Assembly (NCBI GenBank): GCA_008011715.2
Contig: CP136508.1
Coordinates: forward strand, 4,092,001-4,156,000
Source: [Empedobacter] haloabium
Lineage (GTDB): Bacteria; Pseudomonadota; Gammaproteobacteria; Burkholderiales; Burkholderiaceae_D
Direction of reading: 5' to 3'
DNA length: 64,000 nucleotides
Below the pieces are notes generated by a model. The model searched no databases. It had not been told where the DNA came from and saw nothing but the letters and a program-made list of their open reading frames with translations. Within the stretch, counting starts at the first letter, position 1. Each line of letters starts with the position of its first letter. Of the stretch, positions 49,457 through 58,470 are shown in pieces. A program made the translations under genes and the position numbers.

Positions 49457-49666
49457 ATGACAGTTCAAACCGGCACCGTAAAATGGTTCAACGATTCCAA
49501 AGGCTTCGGCTTCATCACGCCTGACAGCGGTGGCGCCGACCTGTTCGCCCACTTCCAGGACGTGCAGGCCGAAGGCTTCAAGAGCCTGTCGGAAAACCAG
49601 CGCGTTTCGTTCGAGCGCAGCTCGGGCCCGAAAGGCGAAAAAGCCAGCAATATCCGCCCGGTCTAA
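49457..49666 (+). CDS. cspA: Cold-shock protein, CspA family
   Basis: A 69-residue OB-fold nucleic-acid chaperone. RNP1 is KGFGFIT and RNP2 is [17 protein letters not shown] opens the domain. ATG 49457 gives [12 protein letters not shown]. It has a long leader and its own terminator, so it is monocistronic. Confidence 0.95.
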   Translation: MTVQTGTVKWFNDSKGFGFITPDSGGADLFAHFQDVQAEGFKSLSENQRVSFERSSGPKGEKASNIRPV

Positions 49667-49683
49667 GCGACCCCGGCACATCG

Positions 49684-49709
49684 AAGCCCGCCTCTGGCGG
49701 GCTTTTTTT
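49684..49709 (+). terminator. Rho-independent terminator of cspA
   Basis: AAGCCCGCC-TCT-GGCGGGCTTTTTTT: a 9-bp stem ending in seven T, 17 bases after the stop codon. Confidence 0.92.
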
Positions 49710-49878
49710 ACGTCCGCAGCTTGCCGCTGGTGACCTGCCGCGCACGTTTCATCCTGTCGAGCATCGGTCGAGTCAACGCGATAATATTTATCGTAACTAT
49801 TGGTTTCTTTTGGGACAGACCAACCGCGGCTCGCCGGGTGAGCCGCCCTGCCGGTCACGGTCCCGGCAAGGACTCGGG

Positions 49879-50634
49879 ATGAATCTTCAGGAGTTAATAC
49901 AGCTCAGGAGTGGTTTGTCGGAGGCGAACCGCCCCATCCGTTTGCGCCTGTCGCCGGAAGGAAACGTGCTCGACGATGCGCTGATGGTACAACGGGTCAG
50001 CGGCAACGAAACACTGTGCGGCGGCCTCGAATACCGCCTGTTGTGTGTCGCCACGCGCGCCGACCTGCCCCTCAAGCAGTTCATCGCGCTGCCGGTCGAA
50101 CTGCAGTTCGTGACCGACACGGGCGAGCTGCGCGCCGTCTGCGGCATCGTGGCGCAGGCTGCCGCGGGCCAGAGCGACGGCGGGCTGGCTACCTACCAGC
50201 TGGTGATCCGCGACGCGCTGGCGCTGATGGAGCAGCGCACCAATACGCGCGTGTTCCGCAACCGTAACGAGCTGGAGATCAGCGAAGTCATCCTGGACGA
50301 GTGGCGCCACAACAATCCCATCCTGGCCAAGGTTTTCGACGCCGACTGGTCGTACGTGACGGGCCAGTATCCGCCACGCGAATTCACGATGCAGCACAAC
50401 GAATCCGATGCCGCCTTCCTGCGCCGGCTGTGGAAGCGGCGCGGCATCGCCTGGCATTTCCGCCCCGGCCGGGCCAGCGCGCCAGGCAGCGACGAGACGC
50501 CGGCACACACGCTGGTGCTGTGCGACGATGGTTTCAGGTTGCCACGCAACGTCGCCGGCACGGTGCGTTACCACCGCGACAGCGGCACCGAGCAGCGCGA
50601 CGTCATTAGCGCCTGGAGTCCGGTGCGCACTTGA
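49879..50634 (+). pseudogene. vgrG: VgrG, N-terminal part (frame broken at about 50631)
   Basis: A 251-residue fragment, the Gp27-like N-terminal part of a type VI secretion spike. The block FRNRNELEISEVILDEWRHN, PPREFTMQHNESDAAFLRRL and WKRRGIAWHFRPG is typical. AAGGA lies 7 bases before ATG 49879. The frame ends in WSPVRT followed by TGA 50632-50634, but the missing part continues one base back (LKPGSVTRQSRDY). A single lost base near 50629 explains this: it is either a real mutation, a sequencing error, or programmed frameshifting. Confidence 0.85.
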
Positions 50635-52622
50635 AGCCCGGCAGCGTGACGCGGCAAAGCCGGGATTACATGCCCGCCCAGGGCCTGACGAGCCAGGCCT
50701 CCACGCGCATGGACCAGGGCGCACTGGGCAACCAGTTCGCCGTCAGCCTGGACGACTATCTGCTCGACATGCCGCACGCGGGCGCGGACGGCGACGATTA
50801 CCGCGCGCTGGGCGAGCTGCGCATGAAGCGCCACGAATACGCATCGAAGTGCTTCCATGGCGAAGGCAGCGTGCGCAGCCTGTGCGTGGGCGAGTGGTTC
50901 GCGTTGTCCGGCCATGCCGAGATCGACACGCATCCGCAACAGGAGCGCGAGTTCCTCGTCACGCAGCTGGACGTGGCGGCCGAGAACAACCTGCCGAAGG
51001 CGCTCGACGAGCGTATCCGGCGCCTGTTCGCGCTCGACCGCTGGGACGACGTGGCCCGCGCCGACACGCTGCGGCAGGCCAGCGAGGAGCGCGGCATGCG
51101 CTACACCAACCGCTTTGCCTGCGTGCGCCGCACGATACCCATCGTGCCGGCGTTCGATCCGCGCACCGACCTGCCCCGCCCGCGGCTGCAAAGCGCGATC
51201 GTGGTCGGGCCTGCCGGCGAGGAAGTGCATTGCGACGCATACGGACGCGTCAAACTGCGTTTTCCCGGCACCCGGCCGGAAGACCATGCGCATGCGCAGG
51301 AAGCCGGCGCCAGCGACAGCGAGCGCGACTCGGCCTGGGTGCGCGTCGCCAGCACGTGGGCCAGCAACCAGTGGGGCACGCTGACGCTGCCACGCGTGGG
51401 CGACGAAGTCATCGTCGATTTCCTTGGCGGCGATCCCGACAAGCCGATCGTCGTCGGCCAGGTGTACGGCGGCAAGGCGCCGCCGCCCACCTTCAGCCAC
51501 GCCGGCGCCCTGCCCGGCAACCGCTACCTGGCCGGCATGAAGAGCAAGGAGATACAGGGCCAACGTTACAACCAGCTGCGCCTGGACGACACGCCCGGCG
51601 AGATCAGCGCGCAACTATCGTCGCAGCACGGGCATAGCGAGCTGAACCTGGGGTGGCTGACGCATCCGCGCAGCGACGGCAAGGCCGAGGCCCGGGGCGA
51701 AGGCGCGGAACTGCGCAGCGACGGGGCCGTTGCCGTGCGCGGTGGCCAGGGCGTGCTGATCAGCGCCGACGCACGCCGGCAGGCGAGCGGCAAGCAGCTC
51801 GACCGCGCCGAACTGGTCGGCCTGATGGAAGCGCTGCAGGGCGTGCAGGCCCAACTGTCCGAACTGTCGGCAAAGCACGACGCGGACGACACGGACGACG
51901 CCGAACTGAAGCAGTTGATCGGCTACCTGAAGCAATGGGACGCCGGCAGCAACACCAACCGCGGCGCATCGGGCGGCGGCCAGCCCGTGGTGGCGCTGTC
52001 GGGGCCGGCGGGCATCGGCATCACGAGCCCGCACAACGTCGCCATCGGCGCGCAGACGAACGTCGATGTCGTCAGCGCCGGCAATACCCAGTTTTCCGTC
52101 GGCAAGAAACTGCGGGCGCGGGTGGCGGAAGGCATCAGCCTGTTCGCGCACAAGCTCGGCATCAAGCTGATCGCGGCCAGCGGCAAGCTCGACCTGCAGA
52201 CCCACGGCGACGACATCGAACTGACGTCCGCCAAGCGTCTCGTCCTCAACGCGGCCGACGAGATCGTGTTGCAAGCACCCAAGGTCCGCTTCGTGGCCCA
52301 AGGAGCGCAGGTCAATCTTGGCGGCGGCGCCATCACCCAGCAAAGCAGCGGCGCGCACACGATCAAGTCGTCCCGCTTCGACCACCTGGGTCCGGGCGGC
52401 GGCAGTCCACCCGGCCTGGACCTGCCGCAGAGCGACGTCCAGACGGACGAGAGATTCGTGCTGGCCCGGCGCGGCAGCGGCCGTCCGCATGCCAACCAGC
52501 GCTACCGGATCGAGCTGGACGACGGCCGCACGATCGAAGGCGTGACCGACCAGCAGGGCCGCACCGCATTGGCACAGGACATGGCGCTGAAGATCGCGCG
52601 CCTGACGCTGTTGAAAGATTGA
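50631..52622 (+). CDS. vgrG: VgrG, C-terminal part (Gp5-like, DUF2345)
   Basis: A 663-residue continuation of the spike, read from the -1 frame. It holds the end of the Gp27-like part (to about 190), the Gp5 OB-fold (WVRVASTWASNQWGTLTLPR and GDEVIVDFLGGDPDKPIVVG), then T6SS_Vgr and a DUF2345 beta-helix (GPAGIGITSPHNVAIGAQTN, FVAQGAQVNLGGGAI). The last 80 residues are an extra domain (RIELDDGRTIEGVTDQQGRT) that may load the effector encoded next. Joined, both parts give about 914 residues, a normal effector-linked VgrG. Confidence 0.88.
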   Translation: MKPGSVTRQSRDYMPAQGLTSQASTRMDQGALGNQFAVSLDDYLLDMPHAGADGDDYRALGELRMKRHEYASKCFHGEGSVRSLCVGEWFALSGHAEIDTHPQQEREFLVTQLDVAAENNLPKALDERIRRLFALDRWDDVARADTLRQASEERGMRYTNRFACVRRTIPIVPAFDPRTDLPRPRLQSAIVVGPAGEEVHCDAYGRVKLRFPGTRPEDHAHAQEAGASDSERDSAWVRVASTWASNQWGTLTLPRVGDEVIVDFLGGDPDKPIVVGQVYGGKAPPPTFSHAGALPGNRYLAGMKSKEIQGQRYNQLRLDDTPGEISAQLSSQHGHSELNLGWLTHPRSDGKAEARGEGAELRSDGAVAVRGGQGVLISADARRQASGKQLDRAELVGLMEALQGVQAQLSELSAKHDADDTDDAELKQLIGYLKQWDAGSNTNRGASGGGQPVVALSGPAGIGITSPHNVAIGAQTNVDVVSAGNTQFSVGKKLRARVAEGISLFAHKLGIKLIAASGKLDLQTHGDDIELTSAKRLVLNAADEIVLQAPKVRFVAQGAQVNLGGGAITQQSSGAHTIKSSRFDHLGPGGGSPPGLDLPQSDVQTDERFVLARRGSGRPHANQRYRIELDDGRTIEGVTDQQGRTALAQDMALKIARLTLLKD

Positions 52623-52626
52623 GAGC

Positions 52627-54505
52627 ATGAGCGATACCGTTACTTCTCCCACGGCGGAAGCCACGCGCTTGGTCGGCACGGGCTGGGACGCGGACGGCAA
52701 CGACACCGCGCAGTCGGTGCTGACCGGCACCAGCCAGAAAGTGCGGGCCTTGTGCCTGACCTCGCCCGACCTGGTGGTACCGATCCTGTTTGTGCCCGGC
52801 ATCATGGGGACGCGCTTGAAAGTGAAGAACCGCGACAAGGGCTCGGCCTGGTTCCCGCCTGAAAACAAATGGGACGCTATCGTCCTGCTGTTGAAACACC
52901 TGAACAAGTCGGCCGCCGAGCGGCAGAAGCTGCTGGACCCGAACAACACCGAGGTGGACGACAACGGTCCGGCCCATCCCGACGAGTCCAGCAAGGCCCT
53001 GCTGGCAATCGCGGAAGGCAATACCGATGCCGAGCGTGCCAAGTGGCGCGGCTGGGGCCAGTTGTATGGGCTCAGCTATGGGGAAATCCTGTCCTTGCTG
53101 GAAAACACGCTCGCGCTGATCTTCGACCCGGCCAGCCAGGGCCAGCAACTGACGGCCACGTGGCGCAGCCTCGTCATGGAACGGCAGGACGCGGACAAGC
53201 TGGGAGCGCAAAAAGCGTTCGTGCCGCTGCAGGAGAACAACCTGCGCGACGCTGCGGATGTGCTTTACCCCTGTCTCTTATACACATGTGCATGGCGTGG
53301 GCTACAACTGGCTGCAGAGCAACCGCAGCTCTGGCCAACACCTGGCGCAGGAGATCGAACGCATCACCGCGCATTACCGCGGCAAGGGCAAGATCTGCGA
53401 GAAGGTCATCGTCGTTACGCACAGCATGGGCGGCCTGGTGGCGCGCGCCTGCGCGCAGGAACCGGGCATGGCCGAGCGCATCCTCGGCATCGTCCATGGC
53501 GTCATGCCGGCCATCGGTGCACCGGCCACCTACAAGCGCATCCGCGCCGGTTTCGAGGGCGCCGAGCAGGTCATCCTTGGGCGCAACGCGGCCGAATGCA
53601 CGGCGGTCATGGCCAACGCGCCGGGCCCGCTGGAATTGCTGCCTACCGCCCAGTACAAAACCAAGACGCCGCAAGGCACGCGGCACTGGCTGCGCGCCAG
53701 CCATACCGTGTTGAATGGCCAGGGGCAGCAGGAGGAACAGGATGTGTTCCTTGGCGATGGCGATCCGTATGCCGATATCTATCTGAACAATGGGGCGAGC
53801 TGGTGGAAGCTGGTGAAGGAGGAGTTGATTGATCCGGCTGGGCGGAAGGAGCGGGAGAAGGCAGAGAAGCAAGGAAAAGAAGTGGTTGAGGAAAACGAAG
53901 GCATCAGCGAATTTTCGAAGTTTGCGAAAAACATGCAGCGGGCTAAGCAACTGCAGGACGACCTGCAAGATAGCTACCATCCCAATTCATTCGCGTATTA
54001 CGCAGCCGACCCGAAACAGCCAGCGTGGAGCGAAGTGCATTGGAAGGGCAACAAATCGGTCGATGGAGACCTGAAAGCAGCATTATTGGATAGGGACGAC
54101 TTCAACGGGACGATCGATCTGGCATTTGATTTGAACGAAAATCGCGCCGACCTGAACCGCCGTGCGCCGTCAAGCGAAAGCGAGATGCCGTCCGCGGCGT
54201 CGGCCGTCAATACCGTCGAGGTAAGGGGCAAATCCGAAATCGCGCAGACGACAAAGAACAAGTATCGGTTCAGCCTTCATAAGGCAGCTGGACCTGGGGA
54301 TGGGACAGTGCCGGAGGAATCGGGCGCCGCCCCCACACCCCATGTCGTCCAGATCTTCCGACACGAAGGAAAAAGCAAAGGTCACGAAAGTTACGACCAT
54401 CAAAATTCTTATAAGGCAAAGCTCGCGCAAGCGGTAACGCTTTATTCAGTCGTCAAGATTGTTTCAGAGTCTGATTGGATCCAACAGAATCTACCAAAAT
54501 CATGA
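52627..54505 (+). CDS. Type VI lipase effector (Tle4/PGAP1-like), frame interrupted by mosaic-end artefact
   Basis: An alpha/beta-hydrolase phospholipase effector. The oxyanion segment VVPILFVPGIMGTRLKVKNR is near the start; the Ser nucleophile is in IVVTHSMGGLVARACA (GxSxG-like HSMGG), and the C-terminal part holds DGTVPEESG with a likely catalytic Asp. The frame is broken at 53271-53287 by 17 bases identical to the Tn5 mosaic end. Deleting 16 bases (53272-53287) gives ...DVLYP-VHGVGYNWLQ... and one 620-residue frame. It lies 4 bases after vgrG and overlaps the immunity gene as ATGA. The 3' third has lower GC. Confidence 0.85.
53271..53287. other. Synthetic Tn5 mosaic-end sequence (library artefact)
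   Basis: CTGTCTCTTATACACAT equals the first 17 of 19 bases of the hyperactive Tn5 mosaic end used for tagmentation libraries; natural IS50 ends differ. It sits exactly where the lipase frame breaks. The first C may be native. The likely origin is an untrimmed adapter carried into the assembly. Confidence 0.88.
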
Positions 54506-55842
54506 AATCACATCAGCGGCTTGCCATCATTCTCCCCGCAGCCTTATCGCTCATCGCATGTGCCGTTACGGCTGCGCCAAACAGGAGTGGAACCACAACC
54601 ATGACTAATGAAAGTAGCACCTTTTGTGTCGGACGTTTCTTGATCGATGCCCCTGCCGGCTCCAAGCTCAGCGGAGGCAATTTCAAGTACGACTTTCTCA
54701 GGATTGAACCGGCGAAAGAGATGAGCTCCGACCAGTTTACGCAAGAAGTCGCGGCGAGAGAAGCAAAGCTGCGATCAGCAAAGCACAAGGTTGAGCCAAG
54801 CTTGTTGCGAACAGCCGCCCGGCCAAATGAGTATTCGAGGATTTTTGCGTTTTGGGAGGAGAGCTTCATCACTGCGGTGATCAATATCGACGGCTACCGC
54901 TGGGTCAACGATCGACGTTTTCTACTAAAAGACGAAGTCTCGAACGACAAGCAGGAGTTCGGGCTCAACCGGATGCAGGACGCACTGTCGAGATTACGGG
55001 TGCGCGCGGACGCAGAAATTCCGGCCGAACCGGGCTATTGCTTCAATGGCGGCTTTATCGCCAATCCGAAATGGCGCAATGAAGAAGCAGCCATCGACAT
55101 CGACATCGCCGGCCACCCCGACGCCTTCGTCTCCGTCTGGATCTACCCGCTCGCCAGCCACAAGAAAGACAGGCCGCTGCTCGAACGCATGGGTGGCATC
55201 ACGCAGGCACTCGGCAACCTGGCGACGGCGGTGCGCGTGCTGCGCAAGGGCGACCGGCAGATCGGGCCGTACAAGGGCCAGGAACACCTGGCATCGGCAC
55301 CCAACAGCGGCGGCATGCGCGGCCATGCCTTTGTCTGGGAAACGCAGGGCGAAGGCACGCTCGATATGCCGGCGATCAAGATCGAGCTGACGACGGGACA
55401 CCAGGACAGCAACGGCAATCCGCAGAAGACGACGCTGACGGACCAGCAGGCCATCAAGCTGTGGGACGATATCCTGAATTCGTTCCGCCTGCGCCCCACC
55501 GGCGGACAGGTCAAGACCGGTGCCGCCGACGGCGTGCCGCAACCTCCCCTGCCGCTCGGCGAACTCGTCGCGACAGGTAAGGCGTGCCCTCAAACGGGCT
55601 GGTGGCAGACCAGCGAACCGGGCGAAGTGGAAGGTGGCAGGCGCCAGCGTTTCGTCGCGGGGGAAGCGATGCCGGAGGCGACGCTGCTCGGCCAATCGTC
55701 CATCTGGCACCGGCTCAAGGGCGACCGTCCCAGCTACCGCAAGGCGACCGTGTGGAAGCTGGTCGGCTACGACGAACCGTCCAGCGCCGCCACCGCGCCA
55801 ACCTCGCCCACGCCGCCCGCCGAAGGGCCGCGGCAGGCGTAA
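54502..55842 (+). CDS. Tli4-like immunity protein for the lipase effector
   Basis: A 446-residue exported protein from ATG 54502, overlapping the effector's stop. A signal or lipoprotein-like N-terminus (LAIILPAALSLIACAVTAAP; the Cys may be lipidated) places it in the periplasm, where it would neutralise the lipase. The body (FCVGRFLIDAPAGSKLSGGN, GYCFNGGFIANPKWRNEEAA and GMRGHAFVWETQGEG) fits the Tli4 family. Its first half is AT-richer and its second half GC-rich, giving a mosaic look. The C-tail is low-complexity. Confidence 0.78.
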   Translation: MKSHQRLAIILPAALSLIACAVTAAPNRSGTTTMTNESSTFCVGRFLIDAPAGSKLSGGNFKYDFLRIEPAKEMSSDQFTQEVAAREAKLRSAKHKVEPSLLRTAARPNEYSRIFAFWEESFITAVINIDGYRWVNDRRFLLKDEVSNDKQEFGLNRMQDALSRLRVRADAEIPAEPGYCFNGGFIANPKWRNEEAAIDIDIAGHPDAFVSVWIYPLASHKKDRPLLERMGGITQALGNLATAVRVLRKGDRQIGPYKGQEHLASAPNSGGMRGHAFVWETQGEGTLDMPAIKIELTTGHQDSNGNPQKTTLTDQQAIKLWDDILNSFRLRPTGGQVKTGAADGVPQPPLPLGELVATGKACPQTGWWQTSEPGEVEGGRRQRFVAGEAMPEATLLGQSSIWHRLKGDRPSYRKATVWKLVGYDEPSSAATAPTSPTPPAEGPRQA

Positions 55843-55866
55843 TGTCGGACCGACAGGAAGCGCAAT

Positions 55867-56133
55867 ATGCCCAATGTGATCCGTCTCGGCGATCCGACGT
55901 CCCACGGCGGCAAGGTCGTGAGCGTCTCCGTCACGCATGTCACTGTCGATGGGATAGCGGTAGCACGGGTGGGCGACCTCTGCGTGTGCCCGATCAAGGG
56001 CCACGAGGTGTGCACCATCGCGGAAGGCAGCGCCACGCATGCCATCGACGGTGTGCCCGTCGCGTACGAGGGCCACAAGACCAGCTGCGGTGCGACGCTG
56101 ATCGCCACTGCCGGCAATTTTAACGAGTCATGA
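55867..56133 (+). CDS. PAAR-domain spike-tip protein
   Basis: An 88-residue PAAR protein that caps the VgrG spike and can carry an effector. The N-terminal RLGDPTSHGG and the repeats VTVDGIAVARVGD, CPIKGHEVCTI, VAYEGHKTSCGATLI match the family, with Cys/His zinc ligands. It lies 24 bases after the immunity gene and closes the vgrG-tle-tli-PAAR set. Confidence 0.9.
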   Translation: MPNVIRLGDPTSHGGKVVSVSVTHVTVDGIAVARVGDLCVCPIKGHEVCTIAEGSATHAIDGVPVAYEGHKTSCGATLIATAGNFNES

Positions 56134-56249
56134 CGCGCAGCGCCGCTCCAGCCAGGAGACCACGAGCGGCACTCGCAGCGGCCGCGGCCCGCCAGGCGGC
56201 AGCCGGGCCGTGACGCGTAACGCCGACGGCGCGTCACGGCGAGCTGGCG

Positions 56250-58379
56250 TCAAATCCCGATCACGCCACCATCCTCGCGCGTGATGACGACGGTGGCCGA
56301 GCGCACGATGCCGCCGTCGGCCACCGCGATCTTGTCCGGCCACGTCATCGCCTCGATGGCGAGGTCGCGCGGCTGCTCGGTGCCGGGGTGCTGGATGTTG
56401 ACGAACAGCGCGCGGCCGTCCGCCGTCAGCTGGGCGCCGCATACCTCGGCGCCGTCCGGCGCCAGCAGGAAGCGCTTGACCTGGCCCGTGCGCGTGTCCA
56501 TCGCCAGCAGCATGTCGCCGCCCAGGCCCGACCAGTCGGTGCCCTTGCCGCTCCAGTCGGACGCCTTCAGGGCGTCGGCCGCGTCGGTGCCGATCCACAG
56601 GCGTTGCCAGCCGTCGAACATCACGCTGTCGGGCGAACTGAAGGCATCGCCGTTGATCGTGCCGCGGTTGTCGGGATTCGGCGTATCGGCCGTGCCCGTC
56701 CCCGCCAGCACCACCATCTCCCACGCGAAACGGGTGCCGGTCACGTCGCCGCCGGTATCGCGCATGCGGATGATATGGCCGTGCAGGTTCTTGTCGCGCG
56801 GGTTGGTCGGGCCCTTGGGCTGCGCCGCGCGCGGTGCCGCCGTGGTGCCGCCGGGCGCGGTGGCGCTGCCCCGCCCCGTGTTGTTCGACAGCGTGGCGTA
56901 GACCCAGCCGGTGGCCGGATCGGACGCGAGCCATTCGGGCCGGTCCATTTGCGTGGCGCCCAGCTTGTCCGCCGCCAGGCGCGCCCAGATCAGCACCGAG
57001 GCCTGGTCGGGGAAGCCGTTGGCAGCCGTCAGGCCGTTCTGCCCATGCACCAGCGGCAGCCACTCGCCGCTGCCGTCGGCGTTGTACTTCGCCACGTACA
57101 GCGTGCCTTCGTCCAGCAGGCCCCGGTTGGCCTTGCGATCATCCGGGTTCATCGCCTTGGCGGTGACGAACTTGTAGATGTAGTCGAAGCCCTGGTCATC
57201 GCCCATGTAGAAGGCCACGCGGCGGTCGGCGCCCACGACATGCGCCACGTTCTCGTGGGCGAAGCGGCCCAGCGCCGTGCGCTTGACCGGCTGCCAGTCC
57301 GGATCGTAGGGATCGATCTCGACGACCCAGCCGAAGCGGTTGGTCTCGTTCGGCTCCACGGCCAGGTCGAAGCGCTGGTCCAGGAAGTGCCAGGTGTAGT
57401 CGCGCGCGTAACCGGCCACGATGTTGTAGCGCGCCCAGCGCGGGTCCTCGAAGCGCGGGTCCTTCGGGTCCATCTCGCGCGTGGCGAAGTAGTTCTTGTG
57501 GCTGTCCTCCTCGCAGGTCAGGTAGGTGCCCCAGGGCGTGGCGCCGCTGCCGCAGTTGCCCAGGGTGCCGCGGGCCAGCACGCCAGTCGGGTCGGCGCTG
57601 GTCTTCATCGCCGCATGGCCGCGTGCCGGGCCGCCGATGGCGATCGGCGTGTCCGCATGGACCTTGCGCGCATAGGCCGAATCGCGCTGCACCTGCCACT
57701 GGCCGGACGCGTCGCGGTACACCTCCGCCACCGACACGCCGTGATACGCCTTCTGCTTGCGCACCACCTCCGGATTCATCGCCGTCTCGCCGGCCGGATC
57801 GAGCTTGGCCGGGTCGGTACTGGCCGTGACGCCACTGAAGCGGAAGCCGCTGATGACGTTGGCGCGCGCCGCCTCGTGGTTAATCGCCAGCAGGCCACGC
57901 TCGCTGCTCATCGAACCGAACGGCAGCGGGAAGAACGCCATGCCGTCGTGGTTGTCGCCGAACTGCAGTTCCGCTTCCGCGGCCGTCGTGTCGAAGCGGC
58001 GCGCGGCCGTCGAGCGGAATGCCGGCGCACCCAGCTTGCTGCCGATCGGGTCGCCCTGTTTCGTCAATGCACTCCAGCGGTAGCCCGGCGGGACGACCAG
58101 CTCGTTCCCCGCGATCATCGGGCTGCGCTGCACGCTGGCGAAGTTCAGCGTGTTCGCTGGCAGCGTCGGTTCGGCCGGCGGCGTCGGTGTGACCGGTGCC
58201 GTGGTGGCGGGCGCACTGTCGCCGTCACCGCCGCAGCCGAACAGTGATAGCGCTACCGTCGCCAACCCGCCAGTCAGGATCGCGCGGCGTTTGGCCTGGA
58301 CGATGTCGCCAAAATAGGGGTTGCCGGAACGGTTGGTGCCGAAGTCTTCGGGTTCGAGCGGACGGGAGATCTTGCTCAT
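56250..58379 (-). CDS. phoX: PhoX family alkaline phosphatase
   Basis: A 709-residue Ca/Fe-dependent phosphatase that frees phosphate from organic esters in the periplasm. A twin-arginine signal is present (KRRAILTGGLATVALS, about 29-45) with a Cys after it (LFGCGGDGD), so it may be lipid-anchored. Family blocks include DNHDGMAFFPLPFGSMSSER, LLAINHEA and GTYLTCEEDSHKNYF. The PHO box at 58434-58451 indicates PhoB control. It is convergent with the PAAR gene and monocistronic. Confidence 0.92.
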   Translation of the reverse strand: MSKISRPLEPEDFGTNRSGNPYFGDIVQAKRRAILTGGLATVALSLFGCGGDGDSAPATTAPVTPTPPAEPTLPANTLNFASVQRSPMIAGNELVVPPGYRWSALTKQGDPIGSKLGAPAFRSTAARRFDTTAAEAELQFGDNHDGMAFFPLPFGSMSSERGLLAINHEAARANVISGFRFSGVTASTDPAKLDPAGETAMNPEVVRKQKAYHGVSVAEVYRDASGQWQVQRDSAYARKVHADTPIAIGGPARGHAAMKTSADPTGVLARGTLGNCGSGATPWGTYLTCEEDSHKNYFATREMDPKDPRFEDPRWARYNIVAGYARDYTWHFLDQRFDLAVEPNETNRFGWVVEIDPYDPDWQPVKRTALGRFAHENVAHVVGADRRVAFYMGDDQGFDYIYKFVTAKAMNPDDRKANRGLLDEGTLYVAKYNADGSGEWLPLVHGQNGLTAANGFPDQASVLIWARLAADKLGATQMDRPEWLASDPATGWVYATLSNNTGRGSATAPGGTTAAPRAAQPKGPTNPRDKNLHGHIIRMRDTGGDVTGTRFAWEMVVLAGTGTADTPNPDNRGTINGDAFSSPDSVMFDGWQRLWIGTDAADALKASDWSGKGTDWSGLGGDMLLAMDTRTGQVKRFLLAPDGAEVCGAQLTADGRALFVNIQHPGTEQPRDLAIEAMTWPDKIAVADGGIVRSATVVITREDGGVIGI

Positions 58380-58433
58380 GCGCGGTGGGCCTTTCCTCTG
58401 TTTGGGTAAAGGCCCGCAGTCTATTGACCTGTC

Positions 58434-58451
58434 ATGACACGCCGATGACAG
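58434..58451 (-). promoter_or_regulatory. PHO box upstream of phoX
   Basis: CTGTCAT-CGGC-GTGTCAT: two 7-base repeats with a 4-base spacer, as in the PhoB consensus, one mismatch. It lies 55 bases upstream of the phoX start on the same strand and predicts induction when phosphate is scarce. Confidence 0.8.
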
Positions 58452-58470
58452 GCCCCCGGTCGCCGCGCCG

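Noticed and set aside
53271..53287. Genuine Tn5/IS50 insertion scar
   Set aside because: The sequence is the synthetic mosaic end, not a natural IS50 end, and no transposon remnant or target duplication is present.
53258..54505. A separate gene starting near 53258 downstream of a truncated lipase
   Set aside because: Its first codons are the artefact itself; removing 16 bases fuses it with the upstream frame into one protein.
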